From Candidatus Sulfopaludibacter sp. SbA3 (GTDB lineage: Bacteria > Acidobacteriota > Terriglobia > 20CM-2-55-15), in contig CAMAWS010000145.1 of assembly GCA_945861845.1 (NCBI GenBank), positions 1 to 7,666 of the forward strand: a stretch of DNA of 7,666 nt, in the 5' to 3' direction. Shown here piece by piece: positions 5,358 through 7,666 of this stretch. The translations under genes were made by a program, and so were the position numbers. The notes under the pieces were generated by a model. That model was not told where the DNA came from and did no database searches. It was given only the letters and a program-made list of their open reading frames with translations. Every line of letters begins with the position of its first letter. Within the stretch, counting starts at the first letter, position 1.

Positions 5358-5585
5358 CACCGCAATCCCGTCGTGGTTTGCAGCACAAAAGCCGCGGAGC
5401 GGCGAAACAGTGTTAGCCACGGGCGCAAGCCCGTGGATTCAGACAGCACGTTATGCCCAGCCCCAACGGGGCGACACAACATGCAAGTATCGCGTTCTGT
5501 CGCACCTACGGTGCTGATGTTCGATCGTTCAGTCGACCACGGGCTGACGCCCGTGGCTATGTTCTTTCGCCGCTGCGCGGCTAAT

Positions 5586-5611
5586 TGCGATATTTCAAAG
5601 TGACCCACTAC
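5586..5611 (-). repeat. Right terminal inverted repeat of the MITE-like element
   Basis: It is the inverted counterpart of 5332-5357. On the plus strand it ends TTCAAAGTGACCCACTAC. It lies two bases before the right copy of the CCCATCCG duplication. Confidence 0.9.
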
Positions 5612-5650
5612 GCCCATCCGCCTTACCTGTAAAACTCAACACCTGTTATG

Positions 5651-5656
5651 TATACT
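5651..5656 (+). promoter_or_regulatory. Candidate -10 box of the kinase gene
   Basis: TATACT lies 8 bases before the kinase ATG. No convincing -35 box is seen at the normal distance; TTACCT (5623-5628) is 22 bases upstream. If this box is used, transcription would start at or next to the ATG. That would agree with the absence of a Shine-Dalgarno sequence in CTGACCACCC just before the start. Confidence 0.25.
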
Positions 5657-5664
5657 GACCACCC

Positions 5665-7666
5665 ATGCCACTCTCTGCAGGAATGAAGCTTGGCCCCTAC
5701 GAAATCCTCTCCTCCATTGGTGCAGGTGGCATGGGCGAAGTATGGAAGGCGCACGAGCCACGACTCACCCGTGACGTAGCGATCAAAGTTTCCGCCGGGC
5801 AGTTCAGCGAACGGTTCGAGCGCGAAGCGAAGGCCATCGCCGCGCTGAATCATCCCTATATCTGCCAGATCTACGACGTCGGCCCGACGTACCTGGTGAT
5901 GGAGTACATCGAGGGCTCACCTCTCAAGGGGCCCATGCCGGTCGATCAGGCACTCAAGTATGCCGTACAGATTTGCGATGCTCTGGATGCTGCGCACCAA
6001 AAGGGAATCACCCATCGCGACCTGAAGCCGGCCAACATTCTGGTCACCAAGGCTGGAATCAAGCTACTGGACTTCGGCCTGGCAAAATTAGCCTCGCCGG
6101 GACTAGCGCAGACGCCCGATGCGGCCACGCTCACCATGGCGCTCACTGGCAAGAATGAGATCGTCGGCACGCTGTTCTATATGTCCCCCGAGCAGTTGCA
6201 GTCGCAAGCCAACGGCCAGGAGATCGACGCCCGCAGCGACATCTTCTCCTTCGGCTTGGTGCTGTACGAAATGTTGACCGGCAAGCGCGCCTTTGAGGGG
6301 ACGTCTCCTGCCAGTGTGATCGCGGCGATCATGGAGCGTCCTGCGCCATCGATCGCAGAGATCGCCTCTCCTGCGCTGGATTGCGCGCTGAAGCGATGCC
6401 TGGAAAAGGATCCGGAAAATCGCTGGCAGAGTGTCCGGGATATCAAGGCCGCGTTCGATCTCATCGCGCTGGTTCCAGGGGAGCGCCCCACGCTCCAGGA
6501 GCTCGGTCCGAAGAAATGGCTCCGGGGCGTGGCCGCCGTGCTGGCGTTAGCCGTGGGCGCAGTTGCTGTGATGCAATACGCCAGGCCAAAACCCGAGCCG
6601 CGCCCGGTGGTCCGATTCCAAATCCCCGTTCAACCAGCCACCGGTCTACGTCCGATTGCAACCCTCGCCCCCGATGGCCTCTCGCTGGCCTACTTCGACA
6701 GGCTCGCCGATGGGAACACAGCCCTGAAGATTCGCGCCATGGATTCCGGTACGGTGACGGACTTTCCCGCAGCCGAGATGTCCCAGCCGACGCACGTATT
6801 CTGGTCACCGGACTCAAAGACAATCTACTACGGCAACCGCCGCTTCCTGAAACAGCTCGAAGTGTCTCGCGGCGCCGTCAAGCAGATCTGCGAGTGCCCC
6901 TCCGATTCGGGTACAGTGAATCAGGACGGTGTCATCCTCCTGGGTGCATCGCCGATCAATCCTGCGATCCGGCGGATTTCCCCCAGCGGCGAGGTCACCA
7001 TGCTTCACCAGGCCGCACGCGCGGAGGCGTTCCCCTCCCTTCCTGCTTTCTTGCCGGATGGCCGGCGCTTTCTGTTTGCGGAGGACGGGGGCCTCTTCCT
7101 ATCTTCCTTAGATCAGCCCCAGGCCTACACCCGGCTGGGCACTGGGCAAGCCCGCTTTGCCCTGGTTCGGGGCTCCAGCGGAAGCTTTTTCCTGCTGCAG
7201 ACTCGACCCGACGGCGGAACGGACGTCATCCCTTTTGATGTGGAAAAGGGTGAAATCGCCGGGCCTCTCGTTACCATTCCCGTTGGATCTTCGTCCGCGC
7301 AAGCCGATGCGTCTGCTTCGCAGACCGGAATTTTGCTTCGCCTCATGCAAGTAGAGACCCCCCAGTTTGCGGCCTGGTTTGACCGGCAGGGGAAGCGACT
7401 CGGAGACGCAGGCACCGTGGATGGGTACGCGGGCATGGACCTCTCTCCCGACGGGGGACGTCTCGCGGTGATCGGGCCGAGCGATTTTAGCGTACGCGAT
7501 CTGGAGCGGGGCACGACAACCAGGCTCGCACAGCAAGTCCGGCCGGCGGGATCAGCCATCTGGTCCCCTGACGGCATGTCCTTCGTATTTGCGGCGCAGG
7601 ATAGAAACCGGGTGCAGCATCTGTATCGAACGGACGCCAGCAATACGCGGCCCGAATCCCTGTTGC
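5665..7666 (+). CDS. Membrane-anchored Ser/Thr protein kinase with TolB/WD40-like sensor domain, 3' partial
   Basis: This Hanks-type (PknB-like) kinase phosphorylates Ser/Thr on protein targets. The frame is open from ATG 5665 to the window edge (667 codons). Kinase domain, about 12-268: glycine loop G19-A-G-G-M-G24, Lys41 in VAIK, helix-C Glu54, HRDLKPAN with Asp119 and Asn124, DFG Asp136, and the activation segment ending MSPEQ (173-177), with Thr155, Thr157 and Thr161 as possible phosphosites. A membrane helix at about 285-304 follows KKW. From about 313 on, repeats with PDG or SPDS motifs (APDGLSLAY, WSPDSKTIYY, LPDGRRFLF, SPDGGRLAV, WSPDGMSFVF) indicate a TolB/WD40-like beta-propeller, on the outer side by topology. 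The start gives MPLSAGMKLGPYEIL, the usual opening of Solibacter-type kinases. The MITE-like element ends 52 bp upstream. Targets and ligand are unknown. Confidence 0.95.
   Translation, partial: MPLSAGMKLGPYEILSSIGAGGMGEVWKAHEPRLTRDVAIKVSAGQFSERFEREAKAIAALNHPYICQIYDVGPTYLVMEYIEGSPLKGPMPVDQALKYAVQICDALDAAHQKGITHRDLKPANILVTKAGIKLLDFGLAKLASPGLAQTPDAATLTMALTGKNEIVGTLFYMSPEQLQSQANGQEIDARSDIFSFGLVLYEMLTGKRAFEGTSPASVIAAIMERPAPSIAEIASPALDCALKRCLEKDPENRWQSVRDIKAAFDLIALVPGERPTLQELGPKKWLRGVAAVLALAVGAVAVMQYARPKPEPRPVVRFQIPVQPATGLRPIATLAPDGLSLAYFDRLADGNTALKIRAMDSGTVTDFPAAEMSQPTHVFWSPDSKTIYYGNRRFLKQLEVSRGAVKQICECPSDSGTVNQDGVILLGASPINPAIRRISPSGEVTMLHQAARAEAFPSLPAFLPDGRRFLFAEDGGLFLSSLDQPQAYTRLGTGQARFALVRGSSGSFFLLQTRPDGGTDVIPFDVEKGEIAGPLVTIPVGSSSAQADASASQTGILLRLMQVETPQFAAWFDRQGKRLGDAGTVDGYAGMDLSPDGGRLAVIGPSDFSVRDLERGTTTRLAQQVRPAGSAIWSPDGMSFVFAAQDRNRVQHLYRTDASNTRPESLL

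Larger units (their letters stand above)
5331..5612. mobile_element. MITE-like palindromic element with terminal inverted repeats and 8-bp target duplication
   Basis: This is a complete 282-bp non-autonomous element. Its ends are perfect 18-bp inverted repeats (GTAGTGGGTCACTTTGAA), extending to 24 of 26 matching bases. The direct repeat CCCATCCG flanks it at 5323-5330 and 5613-5620, as expected of an 8-bp target-site duplication. Inside are six hairpins in mirror order: GCCGC stem (5391-5403), CCACGGGC stem with a GCAA loop (5417-5436), GCCCC stem (5450-5462), GCACC stem (5492-5504), CCACGGGC stem with a TGAC loop (5537-5556) and GCCGC stem (5569-5581). The outer parts are thus inverted copies of each other. 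It encodes no transposase; short frames inside it are by-products. Hairpins of this kind are, to my memory, dispersed widely in acidobacterial and related genomes. Confidence 0.85.

Noticed and set aside
5279..5617. Minus-strand frame of 112 residues and small plus-strand frames (5308-5517, 5373-5603)
   Set aside because: All are translations of the MITE-like element and its hairpins; such frames are a common source of false hypothetical proteins.
6381..7238. Plus-strand open frame of 285 residues
   Set aside because: It lies wholly inside the kinase gene in another frame, is rich in Arg/Pro/Gly as GC-rich shadow frames are, and has no family features.
7125..7643. Minus-strand open frame of 172 residues, with an overlapping 142-residue one
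   Set aside because: Both are antisense to the continuous propeller-coding frame of the kinase and have shadow-like composition.

Overview
The window most likely comes from an acidobacterium related to Solibacter/Bryobacterales. Four family-level resemblances, recognised from memory and not from a search, point there: a subtilase with a C-terminal TIVWDE repeat tail, a Ser/Thr kinase fused through one membrane helix to a TolB/WD40-like beta-propeller, a beta-propeller protein ending in TYYFPE, and a palindrome-rich intergenic element built on CCACGGGC/GCCCGTGG hairpins. Most of the DNA is GC-rich. The stretch from about 2900 to 4640 is visibly poorer in GC.

Left part (1-2884). A subtilisin-family (S8) protease, cut by the left edge, ends at 1560. 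After two hairpins comes a 234-residue multi-spanning membrane protein (1678-2382). It resembles the membrane sensor domain that precedes HD-GYP or GGDEF domains, but it stops where that domain ends. Facing it on the minus strand (2477-2884) is a small protein whose C-terminal 39 residues align without gaps to the propeptide of the protease at 1-1560, but it has no protease domain. Protease, bare sensor membrane domain and bare propeptide-like protein therefore lie side by side. A processing or signalling unit is possible but is inference only.

Middle part (2885-4276). A 294-bp intergenic region carries a twin 12-mer, other palindromes and a minus-strand promoter candidate. It leads into a possible 51-residue upstream ORF that overlaps the start of a 365-residue, Ser/Pro/Gln-rich, probably disordered protein. 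That protein has a charged coiled coil and a recent internal duplication. I do not recognise it.

Mobile-element graveyard (4277-5620). It holds an N-terminal scrap of an IS1182-type transposase, a long hairpin, the C-terminal half of a beta-propeller gene on the minus strand, a solitary IS21-like end with two tandem 21-bp repeats, and a complete 282-bp MITE-like element (5331-5612). The MITE-like element has matching terminal inverted repeats, an 8-bp target duplication (CCCATCCG) and six internal hairpins in mirror order.

Right part (5665-7666). A receptor-type Ser/Thr protein kinase runs off the right edge. Its kinase domain has all the catalytic residues I looked for. It begins 52 bp beyond the MITE-like element and may be read from a nearly leaderless transcript. 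No tRNA, rRNA or CRISPR array was seen.
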